Assembly (NCBI RefSeq): GCF_900095305.1
Contig: NZ_FMDO01000036.1
Location: forward strand, 1 to 64,000
Direction of reading: 5' to 3'
DNA from: Proteiniborus sp. DW1
GTDB taxonomy: Bacteria; Bacillota; Clostridia; Tissierellales; Proteiniboraceae
DNA: 64,000 bases
The notes beneath the pieces are model-generated. The model had not been told where the DNA came from and made no database searches. It saw only the letters and a list, made by a program, of their open reading frames with translations. Position 1 is the stretch's first letter, and each line of letters starts with the position of its first letter. Positions 16,341-24,472 of this stretch are shown here, one piece after another. The position numbers and the translations under genes are program-made.

Positions 16341-18113
16341 TTACAATTCAATGTTGTACTTATTCATTTTAAAGTATAAAGTGCTTCTGGGTATATTTAA
16401 AATTTCTGCTGCCTTTCTTTTGTTATTGTTAGTAATCTTTAATGCCTTGAGTATCAATTCTTTCTCTTTATTGTTTACTACTTCACTTAAGTCAATATTA
16501 TCTTTTGCTTGTATCATAGAACTCACTTGATAATTCTTTATGATATCATTAGGTAAATAGCTAATATCAAACTTATTATGCTTTGATAAAATTACTATTC
16601 TCTCAATTAGATTCCTAAGTTCTCGTATATTTCCTTCCCAATGATGATTTAACAGTATATTCATCACATCTGGAGGAATTTCTATAATATTAGTACCATA
16701 AGATATACAAAAATCTTTAATAAATTTATTTACCAATAGTGGTATATCTTCTCTTCTCTCTCTTAGAGGAGGAAGTTCTATTAGAACAGAATTTAGTCTA
16801 TAATATAGGTCTTTTCTAAACAAACCCTTATCCATTAGTTTAAGTAAATTTTTATTTGTTGCTGCAATAATTCTTACATCTATTTTAGTAAAATTTTCAC
16901 TACCAATACGTGTTATAATACCATCTTCAATTACTCTTAGAATTTTAGGTTGCATATTTAATGGCATGTCCCCAATCTCATCGAGGAAAATTGTACCATT
17001 ATGAGCTAATTCAAATTTGCCTGCTCTTCCTTCTCTAGAAGAACCTGTAAAGGCACCGCCTTTATATCCAAACAACTCACTTTCCATTAATTCATTAGGT
17101 ATAGCACTACAGTTAATAGGAACAAAATATCCTTTTCTACCACTTTCTATATGTATGGCTCGTGCAAATACCTCTTTTCCAGTTCCACTTTCACCTGTTA
17201 TCAATACATTAATAGTAGATTTTGATATATTTTTGCTAAATTCTATAATCTCATTAAATTTATTATTATTACTTACTATTTGTGAAAATGGAAATCTACT
17301 TTCATTTAAACTTGAAACCTCGCTTTCAAGAACTTGGAGGTTTGCTTGTGTTTTACTAAGCAAGCCTGCCATCCTTATTAACTCAGATATATCTTTGTCG
17401 CAGCTTACACCACCTATGATTTGATCATTATCCATCAATGGTTTAGCACTAATAATATTATAGCATCCTTTTCTAGGACTATTAAAAATATTCTCATAAG
17501 AATTACCTTCTGCTACTACTTTTGGTAACAACGCACTAGGAAAAATCTCTTGTATCTTTTTACAATAGATTTCTTCTCTGCTTATTTTGTACAATTTTTC
17601 AGCACTTTTGTTCCATATCAAAACATTTGCTTCTTTATCAACTACACATATAGCATCATGAATATTATCTAAGATTTTGCTAAATAAGTCATTTACTTTA
17701 AATAATAAATTATTGAAAAAAATTGCTACATTATTAGGACTAATTACTCCCTTAATCCTACCTTCGCTGTATACAGGTATAGATTTATCGTAACCTTCTT
17801 TGACCAATTTCATTATCTCATTTACTGAATCCTCAATGTCTATACCCCTATGATAAGTTGCTGTATTTTTATCTATATATTCTTCTAAAGTAATACCTTC
17901 ACTTATTATATTTACCAGGTCTTCTATAGTCAGAAGTAAATCTCTAATATGTTTTCTATTACTGTTGTCGATAACTATAACTGCATTTTGTTTATTTTTT
18001 TTCATTAACTTAAGCACATTGAAAAGATTATGAACTTTACATACTTTTATTATACTATTATTCATAATATGTTTTGCTTTTATATTATTTACAATTGTAC
18101 TAATAAGCTCCAT
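16341..18113 (-). CDS. Sigma-54-dependent transcriptional activator with CBS and PAS domains (PrdR-like)
   Basis: Enhancer-binding protein of 590 residues. The N-terminal 135 residues look like a CBS-domain pair, followed by a PAS domain (about 142-250). The AAA+ domain has Walker A GESGTGKE (307-314), the sigma-54-contacting loop GAFTGS (353-358) and Walker B in GTIFLDEIGD (373-382). A Fis-type helix-turn-helix occupies the C-terminus (KRKAAEILNIPRSTLY). The CBS-PAS-AAA+ layout is that of PrdR, the proline-responsive activator of Clostridioides difficile. With three dyads and a sigma-54 promoter right downstream, it very likely controls the redox operon; the ligand is unknown. Confidence 0.92.
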   Translation of the reverse strand: MELISTIVNNIKAKHIMNNSIIKVCKVHNLFNVLKLMKKNKQNAVIVIDNSNRKHIRDLLLTIEDLVNIISEGITLEEYIDKNTATYHRGIDIEDSVNEIMKLVKEGYDKSIPVYSEGRIKGVISPNNVAIFFNNLLFKVNDLFSKILDNIHDAICVVDKEANVLIWNKSAEKLYKISREEIYCKKIQEIFPSALLPKVVAEGNSYENIFNSPRKGCYNIISAKPLMDNDQIIGGVSCDKDISELIRMAGLLSKTQANLQVLESEVSSLNESRFPFSQIVSNNNKFNEIIEFSKNISKSTINVLITGESGTGKEVFARAIHIESGRKGYFVPINCSAIPNELMESELFGYKGGAFTGSSREGRAGKFELAHNGTIFLDEIGDMPLNMQPKILRVIEDGIITRIGSENFTKIDVRIIAATNKNLLKLMDKGLFRKDLYYRLNSVLIELPPLRERREDIPLLVNKFIKDFCISYGTNIIEIPPDVMNILLNHHWEGNIRELRNLIERIVILSKHNKFDISYLPNDIIKNYQVSSMIQAKDNIDLSEVVNNKEKELILKALKITNNNKRKAAEILNIPRSTLYFKMNKYNIEL

Positions 18114-18253
18114 GTTTTCACCTCTAATATATTAATATCAGAGCACTTTAAAAATTAAAATTATATTGTTAGAAAATGTAAAATGATTGCCAGTTATAAA
18201 GTTTTTATTGGACGTTATAAACTAATAAAGTCTTTTAAGATTTTTCTATTCGG

Positions 18254-18290
18254 TATAAAAAAAGATATGGTAGACCATACCTTTTTTATA
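18254..18290 (-). terminator. Terminator of the aminotransferase gene
   Basis: AAAAAAGATATGGT (18258-18271) pairs with ACCATACCTTTTTT (18274-18287) with one mismatch; A and T tracts flank it. It separates the aminotransferase from the activator gene. Confidence 0.85.
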
Positions 18291-18315
18291 GTAAATGGTT
18301 CAATTAAATAGATTA

Positions 18316-19506
18316 TTAATTAAGTGTTTCTTCTATCCTATTTAAACCTTCTTTTATATTTTCCATTGATGTAGCATAGGATAATCTAATAAAATCATCA
18401 GCACCAAAAGCAGAACCAGGAATAACTGCAACCTTTGCCTCGTCAAGTAGTAAGTTTGCTAGGTCTAAGGATGATTCTATGTTTTTACCTTTTATGATTT
18501 GTCCTTTTAATTTTGAAATATTAGCCATCACATAGAAAGCACCAAGAGGCTTTCTACAAGATAATCCATTGATTGAATTGATCTTTTCAACCATGTAGTT
18601 TCTTCTATGAATAAAATGCTCTTTCATCTCTTCTATTATTAATTGATCACCAACTAATCCTTCAACACTGGCATACTGAGAAATTGAACAAGGATTAGAG
18701 GTAGTATGACTTTGAATATTTGTCATTACCTTCACTATTTCCTCATCTGCTGCAGCATATCCAATTCTCCAGCCTGTCATGGCGTAAGCCTTAGACATAC
18801 CATTAATTACTATTGTTAATCTCTTAATTTCTTCATTGAGAGAAGCAATGCTAATATGTTTATGTCCATCATAAATAAGTTTTTCATATATTTCATCTGA
18901 AATAACGAATATATTGTTTTTTACTGCCCAGTTTGCAATATCTTGAAGTTCTTTTAAATCATAAGCAGCACCTGTTGGATTGCTAGGACTATTTAAAATT
19001 AATGCCTTTGTTTTTGAGGTTAGTGCATTTTCTAGATCTTCAAGTTTAAATTTAAAATTATTTTCTTCCTTTGTTTCTACAGATACAGGTACTCCACCTG
19101 ATAGTTTAATAAATTCAGGATAGCTAACCCAATAAGGTAATGGCATGATAACTTCATCACCAGGATTAAGAATAGCAAATAATGAGTTGAAAATAGATTG
19201 TTTAGCACCATTAGATACGATAATATTACTCAGTTTATAGTCTAAATTATTTTCTTTTTTTAGTTTTTCACAAATAGCTTCCTTTAATTCGAGAATACCC
19301 GATGTTGCAGTGTATCTAGTGTTTCCAGATTTGATTGCGTTAATTCCAGCAAGCTGAATGTTCTCTGGTGTATCAAAGTCAGGCTCCCCAGCACCAAAAC
19401 TTATTACATCTATTCCTCTAGCCTTCATTTCTTTCGCTTTTGCTGTGATATCCAATGTTATAGATGGTGATATCATTAAAGCCTTTGATGAAAGATTAAA
19501 TTTCAA
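18316..19506 (-). CDS. Class I aminotransferase, aspartate aminotransferase type
   Basis: A 396-residue fold-type I PLP aminotransferase of the AspC/AspB (I-gamma) type. Motifs include FGAGEPDFDTPENI, the NPTGA loop and the Schiff-base lysine Lys239 in SKAYAMTGWRIGY. Aspartate to oxaloacetate transamination is the usual assignment, although close relatives use aromatic or other amino acids. The frame reaches ATG 19515, but GGGAGG abuts that ATG with no spacing, while TTG 19506 is 9 nt away and gives the normal start KFNLSSKALMISPS. It lies downstream of the PadR gene on the same strand. Confidence 0.92.
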   Translation of the reverse strand: MKFNLSSKALMISPSITLDITAKAKEMKARGIDVISFGAGEPDFDTPENIQLAGINAIKSGNTRYTATSGILELKEAICEKLKKENNLDYKLSNIIVSNGAKQSIFNSLFAILNPGDEVIMPLPYWVSYPEFIKLSGGVPVSVETKEENNFKFKLEDLENALTSKTKALILNSPSNPTGAAYDLKELQDIANWAVKNNIFVISDEIYEKLIYDGHKHISIASLNEEIKRLTIVINGMSKAYAMTGWRIGYAAADEEIVKVMTNIQSHTTSNPCSISQYASVEGLVGDQLIIEEMKEHFIHRRNYMVEKINSINGLSCRKPLGAFYVMANISKLKGQIIKGKNIESSLDLANLLLDEAKVAVIPGSAFGADDFIRLSYATSMENIKEGLNRIEETLN

Positions 19507-19594
19507 AATAATCATCCTCCCTTTAATAATAATTGATTACAATTTCTACATAAAAATCAAATTTCCTTTTAAAGTTAAGCAGTTTATATAATAT

Positions 19595-19969
19595 TTATTT
19601 ACTTTTATAGATATCTTTTAAGGTATTTTTGATTATTGTTAGAGAATCTTCAAGGCTAGAATGATATAGCAATTTTATTTTCTTATAATGCTCATATCCA
19701 ATATCAGTTATTTTATAGTGTCGAATAGAGCGTTTATCTGGTTCTTGCCACCAACCATGAATATAATTATTATCTTCAAGCTCTCGTAAAAGTGGATAAA
19801 TCATTCCTGGACTCGGCTCCCATTTGTTATTAAGTCTTGATTTGATTTCATCAATTATTTCATTACCATAATAGCTTTTTTCTGTCAATAAATGTAGTAT
19901 ATATAACTTAACAAATGATGTCGTGCTAAGCTTGGAAGGAAACTGCCTATTTCTTTCATTCTTGTACAT
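19595..19969 (-). CDS. PadR-family transcriptional regulator
   Basis: A 124-residue protein with the PadR winged-helix fold: FVKLYILHLLTEKSYYGNEIIDEI, then SPGMIYPLLRELEDNNYI as the recognition helix and wing, and a C-terminal helix for dimerisation. It has the short PadR-s2 size. AAAGGAGAG precedes either TTG 19975 or ATG 19969; I chose the ATG. The start overlaps the end of the PHP gene, so the pair is co-transcribed. No obvious PadR operator was identified; its targets and ligand are unknown. Confidence 0.88.
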   Translation of the reverse strand: MYKNERNRQFPSKLSTTSFVKLYILHLLTEKSYYGNEIIDEIKSRLNNKWEPSPGMIYPLLRELEDNNYIHGWWQEPDKRSIRHYKITDIGYEHYKKIKLLYHSSLEDSLTIIKNTLKDIYKSK

Positions 19970-20825
19970 TATCAATGTCTCTCCTTTCTCTATAAAAGCA
20001 GGCTTTCTTATATAAAAGCTTTACATGCGAATAATCAATAAAATAGTCGCCCAACACCGGTATATCACCAATTAAGTCTCCATGAAAATCTGAACCACCG
20101 GTGGTAATTAGATTATTCTCATTAGCCATATGTTCATATTTTAAAGTATCCTCAGGAGAATGCTTTGAGTGAATAACTTCAATTCCATCAATCCCTATTT
20201 TCATAACTTCAAAAAAAATTCTTTCATTTTTAATTAATCCTGGATGTGCAATTATTGCTACCCCTCCTGCTTTATGTATTAAATCTATACCTTCTTTTAG
20301 AGAAAGTCTATATCTATCAACATAAGCTGGCTTGTGTCTATCTAAGTATTTATCAAATGCTTCTTGTACAGAACTAACATACTTTCTGTTAATCATAGCC
20401 TTAGCTATATGTGGTCTGCCAATAACACCCTTACCAGCAATATCATATACTTCATGCAAAGTCAAATTTAATCCTAACCTATTTAGCTTTTCAATAATTT
20501 TTTCTCCTCTTGTTTCTCTAGAATGTTTTAATAGGTTAAGAGCCTCAAGCAGGTTCTTATCTTGTATATCAAAATAATACCCTAATAGATGTATCTCTTC
20601 ATCTTCAAAAGTACAGCTTATTTCTACTCCTGGAACAATAAGAACATCAAATAAATTAGAACTTTCTATTGCATATTTCAAACCTTCTATAGTATCATGG
20701 TCAGTAATAGAAATTGCATAAATTTTTTTGTCATAGGCCCATTTCAGAACTTCATATGGAGTTAAAGAACCATCAGAAAATGTGGTATGAACGTGTAAAT
20801 CAGATTTTTTAATCTCTTTACACAT
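19956..20825 (-). CDS. PHP-domain phosphoesterase (TrpH/YciV, RNase AM-like)
   Basis: A 289-residue PHP-domain metal phosphoesterase. The metal ligands are visible in DLHVHTTFSDGS, SITDHDTIEG, the GVEIS glutamate, IAHPG and the C-terminal GGSDFHG. Its size and motifs fit the TrpH/YciV family, which removes nucleotides from short 3',5'-bisphosphonucleotides or RNA 5' ends. The exact substrate here is inferred from family only. The gene follows spoVS on the same strand after a terminator, and its end overlaps the padR start by 14 nt. Confidence 0.85.
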   Translation of the reverse strand: MCKEIKKSDLHVHTTFSDGSLTPYEVLKWAYDKKIYAISITDHDTIEGLKYAIESSNLFDVLIVPGVEISCTFEDEEIHLLGYYFDIQDKNLLEALNLLKHSRETRGEKIIEKLNRLGLNLTLHEVYDIAGKGVIGRPHIAKAMINRKYVSSVQEAFDKYLDRHKPAYVDRYRLSLKEGIDLIHKAGGVAIIAHPGLIKNERIFFEVMKIGIDGIEVIHSKHSPEDTLKYEHMANENNLITTGGSDFHGDLIGDIPVLGDYFIDYSHVKLLYKKACFYRERRDIDNVQE

Positions 20826-20916
20826 AAAGTCACCATTCCTTTCAAATTAAACTTATGTCTCATATATATTGATTAATATCAAATAATATATATGAATATA
20901 TTATGTCTAAATGAAT

Positions 20917-20949
20917 AAAAAAACCTGCATATTTGTGCAGGTTTTTTTT
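20917..20949 (-). terminator. Terminator after spoVS
   Basis: AAAAAAACCTGCA (20917-20929) pairs with TGCAGGTTTTTTT (20936-20948), starting three bases beyond the spoVS stop. It is symmetrical and could work on both strands. Confidence 0.92.
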
Positions 20950-20951
20950 AA

Positions 20952-21212
20952 TTACCTAGGTTCAACAATGAGCTTAATAGCAGTTCTTTCTTCCCCATCA
21001 ATTTCAATGTCAGTAAAAGCAGGTATACAAATTAAATCAACACCACTAGGAGCAACAAATCCTCTAGCAATAGCTACGGCTTTAACTGCTTGATTTAGAG
21101 CACCTGCACCTATTGCTTGTATTTCTGCAGCACCTTTTTCTCTTAATACTCCAGCTAATGCTCCGGCAACGGAATTTGGGTTTGATTTTGCTGATACTTT
21201 TAATACATCCAT
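20952..21212 (-). CDS. spoVS: Stage V sporulation protein S
   Basis: An 86-residue Alba-like nucleic-acid-binding protein that acts in sporulation (coat assembly, spore outgrowth and septation in Bacillus). The sequence is the near-invariant SpoVS pattern: MDVLKVSAKSNPNSVAGALAG, then AIGAGALNQAVKAVAIARG and the C-terminal FTDIEIDGEERTAIKLIVEPR. It is monocistronic, between its own promoter and terminator. A strong sigma-H promoter match lies 52-78 nt upstream, in agreement with sigma-H control in Bacillus. The rny-spoVS adjacency is a conserved Firmicute arrangement. Confidence 0.98.
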   Translation of the reverse strand: MDVLKVSAKSNPNSVAGALAGVLREKGAAEIQAIGAGALNQAVKAVAIARGFVAPSGVDLICIPAFTDIEIDGEERTAIKLIVEPR

Positions 21213-21263
21213 TAAAAAAGCCCCCTTAAAAAATAATAATATTTATTGCAACATGAATATATT

Positions 21264-21290
21264 ATTCTACAAATAACAAAAAAATCCTCT
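21264..21290 (-). promoter_or_regulatory. Sigma-H promoter of spoVS
   Basis: On the minus strand, AGAGGATTT (21282-21290) is followed after 11 bp by GTAGAAT (21264-21270). This matches the RnAGGAwwW-N11-12-RnnGAAT consensus at every fixed position. Confidence 0.85.
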
Positions 21291-21334
21291 TTTCCCAGCT
21301 AGATTTTTTCAAAATATTATAATTTTTACAACAT

Positions 21335-21361
21335 TAAAAAAGAGAAGACATAGTCTTCTCT
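21335..21361 (-). terminator. Terminator of rny
   Basis: AGAGAAGAC (21341-21349), loop of 3, GTCTTCTCT (21353-21361), with a T run on the minus strand (21335-21340). It overlaps the rny stop codon. Confidence 0.92.
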
Positions 21362-22898
21362 ACTTTGCGTATTCAATAGCTCTTGTTTCTCTTATCACAT
21401 TTACTTTAATTTGTCCAGGATACTCTAATTCATTTTCTATTCTCTTAACTATTTCTCGAGCAGTATGGATTATTTGGTCATCATTAATAAGTTCTGGTTT
21501 AACCATTATTCTTATTTCTCTACCTGCTTGTATAGCAAAAGATTTTTCTATGCCATCAAAGGAATTAGCAATTTCCTCTAACTTTTCTAGTCTTTTAATG
21601 TAAGCTTCTAATGTTTCTCTTCTAGCACCTGGTCTTGCAGCAGATATAGCGTCTGCTGCTTGAACTAAAACAGCCTCAATTGTTTCTGGCTCGACATCTC
21701 CATGATGTGCTTCCATGGCATGAATTACTTCTTTGGATTCTCTATATTTCTTTAATATGTCTGCTCCTATAGCAACATGTGGACCTTCTACTTCATGGTC
21801 AACAGCTTTACCTAGATCATGTAAGAGACCTGCTCGTTTTGCAATTTTTATGTCAGCTCCTAGTTCTGCAGCCATTAAACCTGCTAAATGAGATACTTCT
21901 ATAGAGTGTTTAAGTACATTTTGTCCATAACTAGTTCTATAGTTTAACCTACCTAGAAGTTTAATAATTTCTATATGAAGACCGTGTACTCCTGTTTCAA
22001 ATGTAGCTTGTTCGCCTTGCTCTCTAATATGATTGTCTACTTCTTTTTTTGCTTTTTCAACCATTTCCTCAATCCTTGCAGGATGTATACGTCCATCAAT
22101 AATAAGCTTTTCTAGAGCTACCCTTGCAACCTCTCTTCTAATTGGATCAAATCCAGATAAAATAACTGCTTCAGGAGTATCATCAATTATCAAATCAATA
22201 CCAGTCAAAGTCTCCAAGGTTCTGATATTTCTACCTTCTCGACCTATAATTCGACCTTTCATTTCATCATTTGGCAATGGAACTACAGTTACAGTAGTTT
22301 CTGCCACATGATCAGCAGCACATTTTTGAATTGCATAAGCAATGATTTCTTTTGCCTTTTTCTCGCCCTCTTCTTTTGCTTTATTTTCAATATCCTTAAT
22401 CATAATTGCTGCATCATGAGTTATTTCTTTTCTGATATCGTTTAATAATAATTCTCTAGCTTCATCAGATGTTAAATTAGAAATTCTTTCTAACTCCTCT
22501 ACTTGCTTAACGTATAACTCTTCAATAGCTAAATCTTTTTGTTCTAAATCCTTAATTTTTTTAGCTAAGAGTTCCTCCTTTTTCTCTAATGCTTCACTTT
22601 TTCTATCAATGGATTCTTCCTTATGAAGCAACCTTCTTTCTTGCTTCTGAATTTCCATTCTTCTCTCTCTTATTTCCTTTTCTAATTCATTCCTAGCTTT
22701 ATGAACTTCTTCTTTTGCCTCAAGAAGTTGTTCCTTTTTTAGTGTTTCTGATTGTTTTTTAGCTTCATCTATTATTCTTGAAGCTTCTTCCTCTGCACTT
22801 ACTATTTTTGCTTCAGCAATTGTTTTCCTAATATATATACCCAATATGGTTCCAACTGCCAAGCCACCAACAGTTCCTGCAATCACTAGTAATGTAAT
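21360..22898 (-). CDS. rny: Ribonuclease Y
   Basis: Membrane-anchored endoribonuclease that initiates mRNA decay. The protein has an N-terminal membrane helix (about 1-22), a long charged coiled coil (about 30-190), a KH domain with [12 protein letters not shown], and an HD domain with [13 protein letters not shown]. Length is 512 residues from the start chosen here. GGAGGTG (22906-22912) is 7 nt before an ATT codon at 22896-22898, which gives the family-like start [11 protein letters not shown]; the first conventional start is GTG 22886, 19 nt from the ribosome site. I therefore propose a rare ATT (or adjacent ATC) initiation. The body of the gene is unambiguous. Confidence 0.93.
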   Translation of the reverse strand: MTLLVIAGTVGGLAVGTILGIYIRKTIAEAKIVSAEEEASRIIDEAKKQSETLKKEQLLEAKEEVHKARNELEKEIRERRMEIQKQERRLLHKEESIDRKSEALEKKEELLAKKIKDLEQKDLAIEELYVKQVEELERISNLTSDEARELLLNDIRKEITHDAAIMIKDIENKAKEEGEKKAKEIIAYAIQKCAADHVAETTVTVVPLPNDEMKGRIIGREGRNIRTLETLTGIDLIIDDTPEAVILSGFDPIRREVARVALEKLIIDGRIHPARIEEMVEKAKKEVDNHIREQGEQATFETGVHGLHIEIIKLLGRLNYRTSYGQNVLKHSIEVSHLAGLMAAELGADIKIAKRAGLLHDLGKAVDHEVEGPHVAIGADILKKYRESKEVIHAMEAHHGDVEPETIEAVLVQAADAISAARPGARRETLEAYIKRLEKLEEIANSFDGIEKSFAIQAGREIRIMVKPELINDDQIIHTAREIVKRIENELEYPGQIKVNVIRETRAIEYAK

Positions 22899-23121
22899 GA
22901 TAAAGCACCTCCTTTACTATTCAGTTTTCAAGTTTCGTTTTTTTTACATCTTCATTAGAATACAATAACAGATTAAGCAGATTGCCGAAATGACTAATCT
23001 CGTGCAAATAGCTAATATACTAGTTAATAAAAATATAAACCGAGTAATCTCGGCTTATGAGATCCTACATATTATCTTGTAGAAAGTTTTTTATGTTACA
23101 TTAATAAGTATATTGCTATAC
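22899..23121 (-). promoter_or_regulatory. Structured 5' leader of rny
   Basis: About 220 nt of untranslated leader precede rny. It contains a CTACA/TGTAG hairpin (23065-23082) and a CCGAG/CTCGG hairpin (23040-23053) followed on the minus strand by a T-rich tract. An alternative pairing of ATCTC (23047-23051) with GAGAT (23059-23063) would break the second hairpin. This looks like an attenuator, but no known riboswitch or T-box core is present. Confidence 0.45.
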
Positions 23122-23127
23122 GATTTA

Positions 23128-23156
23128 ATTTTATTACTTTTTAAATTATATGTCAA
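23128..23156 (-). promoter_or_regulatory. Sigma-A promoter of rny
   Basis: On the minus strand, TTGACA (23151-23156), 17-bp spacer, TAAAAT (23128-23133). It is the best promoter between recA and rny. The 23160-23270 stretch on its far side holds only a small GCTTC/GAAGC hairpin. Confidence 0.8.
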
Positions 23157-23274
23157 GTAAATAAGAAAAGCTTCTATTAAGTGAAGCATAAAAAATAAAG
23201 ATTTTTTTATTAAAATATGTAAACAAGATGTTCTCTAAATAGAAAATCTTATAAAAAAGCATCACTTTCTAACG

Positions 23275-23298
23275 AAAAAATGGCGAGGTTCGCCATTT
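23275..23298 (-). terminator. Terminator of recA
   Basis: AATGGCGA, loop of 3, TCGCCATT, followed by a T run on the minus strand (23275-23280), about 20 nt past the recA stop. Confidence 0.88.
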
Positions 23299-23316
23299 AT
23301 ACTAGTTTACCATTAT

Positions 23317-24366
23317 TTACTCATTGTCTTCTTCATTTTTTTCCTTTTGAATATCAATTAATTTATTGGTTTGATGAGGAACCTGAAGGTTAAATTTTTC
23401 TCTTACTTTTGCTTCTATCTCATTAGCTATGTCAATATTCTCACGTAAGAATTCTTTTGCGTTTTCTCTGCCTTGCCCTAATCTATTAGATTCATAACTA
23501 TACCATGAACCTGATTTATTAATTACTTCCGCAGCAACTCCCATATCTAAAATGCTTCCTTCTTTTGATATGCCTGTTCCATACATAATGTCAAATTCAG
23601 CTTGTTTAAACGGAGGTGCGACCTTATTCTTAACAACTTTAACTCTAGTTCTATTACCAATAACATCTTCGCCTTGTTTTAATGACTCAACTCTTCTAAC
23701 TTCTAATCTAACAGAAGCATAAAATTTCAATGCTCTACCACCAGTTGTTGTTTCAGGATTACCAAACATAACCCCAACTTTTTCTCTAAGTTGGTTAATA
23801 AATATTGCTATAGTATTAGATTTCTTTATAGCTCCTGCTAATTTTCTAAGAGCTTGTGACATTAATCGAGCTTGTAAACCGATATGACTATCTCCCATTT
23901 CTCCTTCAATTTCTGCTTTTGGAACTAAAGCGGCAACTGAGTCTACAACCACAATATCTACAGCACCACTTCTAACTAACGCCTCAGCAATTTCTAAGGC
24001 CTGTTCTCCAGTATCTGGCTGAGATACGATTAATTCTTCAATATTCACACCTAGATTTTTGGCATAGCTAGGGTCTAACGCATGCTCTGCATCGATGAAA
24101 GCAGCAGTTCCACCTAATTTTTGTACTTCTGCTATTGAATGTAAAGCTACTGTAGTCTTACCTGAAGATTCTGGTCCATATATTTCTATAATTCTTCCCT
24201 TTGGAAGTCCACCAATTCCTATTGCTATATCTAAGTCAAGACACCCAGTTGATACTGCTTCAACATTAAGCTTTGAATCTTCACCTAATTTCATTATAGA
24301 GCCTTTTCCAAATTGTTTTTCAATCTGGCTTATAGCCATTTCAAGAGCTTTCTTTTTTTCTTGCAT
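23317..24366 (-). CDS. recA: Recombinase RecA
   Basis: Strand-exchange ATPase for homologous recombination and the co-protease that triggers LexA cleavage. The 349 residues have Walker [10 protein letters not shown] (64-72), [21 protein letters not shown], the [20 protein letters not shown] segment (loop L2), and an acidic C-terminus ending in NEEDNE. ATG 24366 is the only conventional start in frame after the upstream stop. Its ribosome site AAGGTGG is 27 nt upstream, with a hairpin between, which is unusual. A consensus promoter and a perfect LexA box lie upstream. No recX follows. Confidence 0.98.
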   Translation of the reverse strand: MQEKKKALEMAISQIEKQFGKGSIMKLGEDSKLNVEAVSTGCLDLDIAIGIGGLPKGRIIEIYGPESSGKTTVALHSIAEVQKLGGTAAFIDAEHALDPSYAKNLGVNIEELIVSQPDTGEQALEIAEALVRSGAVDIVVVDSVAALVPKAEIEGEMGDSHIGLQARLMSQALRKLAGAIKKSNTIAIFINQLREKVGVMFGNPETTTGGRALKFYASVRLEVRRVESLKQGEDVIGNRTRVKVVKNKVAPPFKQAEFDIMYGTGISKEGSILDMGVAAEVINKSGSWYSYESNRLGQGRENAKEFLRENIDIANEIEAKVREKFNLQVPHQTNKLIDIQKEKNEEDNE

Positions 24367-24373
24367 AAGTATT

Positions 24374-24400
24374 CCCAGAAAAACTGGGATTCACCACCTT
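24374..24400 (-). promoter_or_regulatory. recA ribosome site followed by a stem-loop
   Basis: On the minus strand AAGGTGG (24394-24400) is followed by the hairpin CCCAG-TTTTT-CTGGG (24374-24388) and then AATACTT before ATG. Folding the hairpin out would reduce the 27-nt gap to about 12 nt. Confidence 0.7.
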
Positions 24401-24411
24401 TTTAAATATTC

Positions 24412-24423
24412 GAACAAGTGTTC
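24412..24423 (-). promoter_or_regulatory. LexA box of recA
   Basis: GAACAAGTGTTC, a perfect GAAC-N4-GTTC dyad, lies just downstream of the recA -10 where transcription should start. Confidence 0.9.
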
Positions 24424-24430
24424 CATTGTA

Positions 24431-24459
24431 ATTATATAATAAGTTCTTATAATAGTCAA
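24431..24459 (-). promoter_or_regulatory. Sigma-A promoter of recA
   Basis: On the minus strand TTGACT (24454-24459), 17-bp spacer, TATAAT (24431-24436). It gives recA its own SOS-controlled transcript separate from cinA. Confidence 0.87.
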
Positions 24460-24472
24460 ACAAAAAAGTTTA

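Noticed and set aside
22899-23121. T-box, cyclic di-GMP or other known riboswitch before rny
   Set aside because: No T-box AGGGTGGNACCGCG-like core or other conserved riboswitch core could be recognised, so only an unclassified structured leader is reported.
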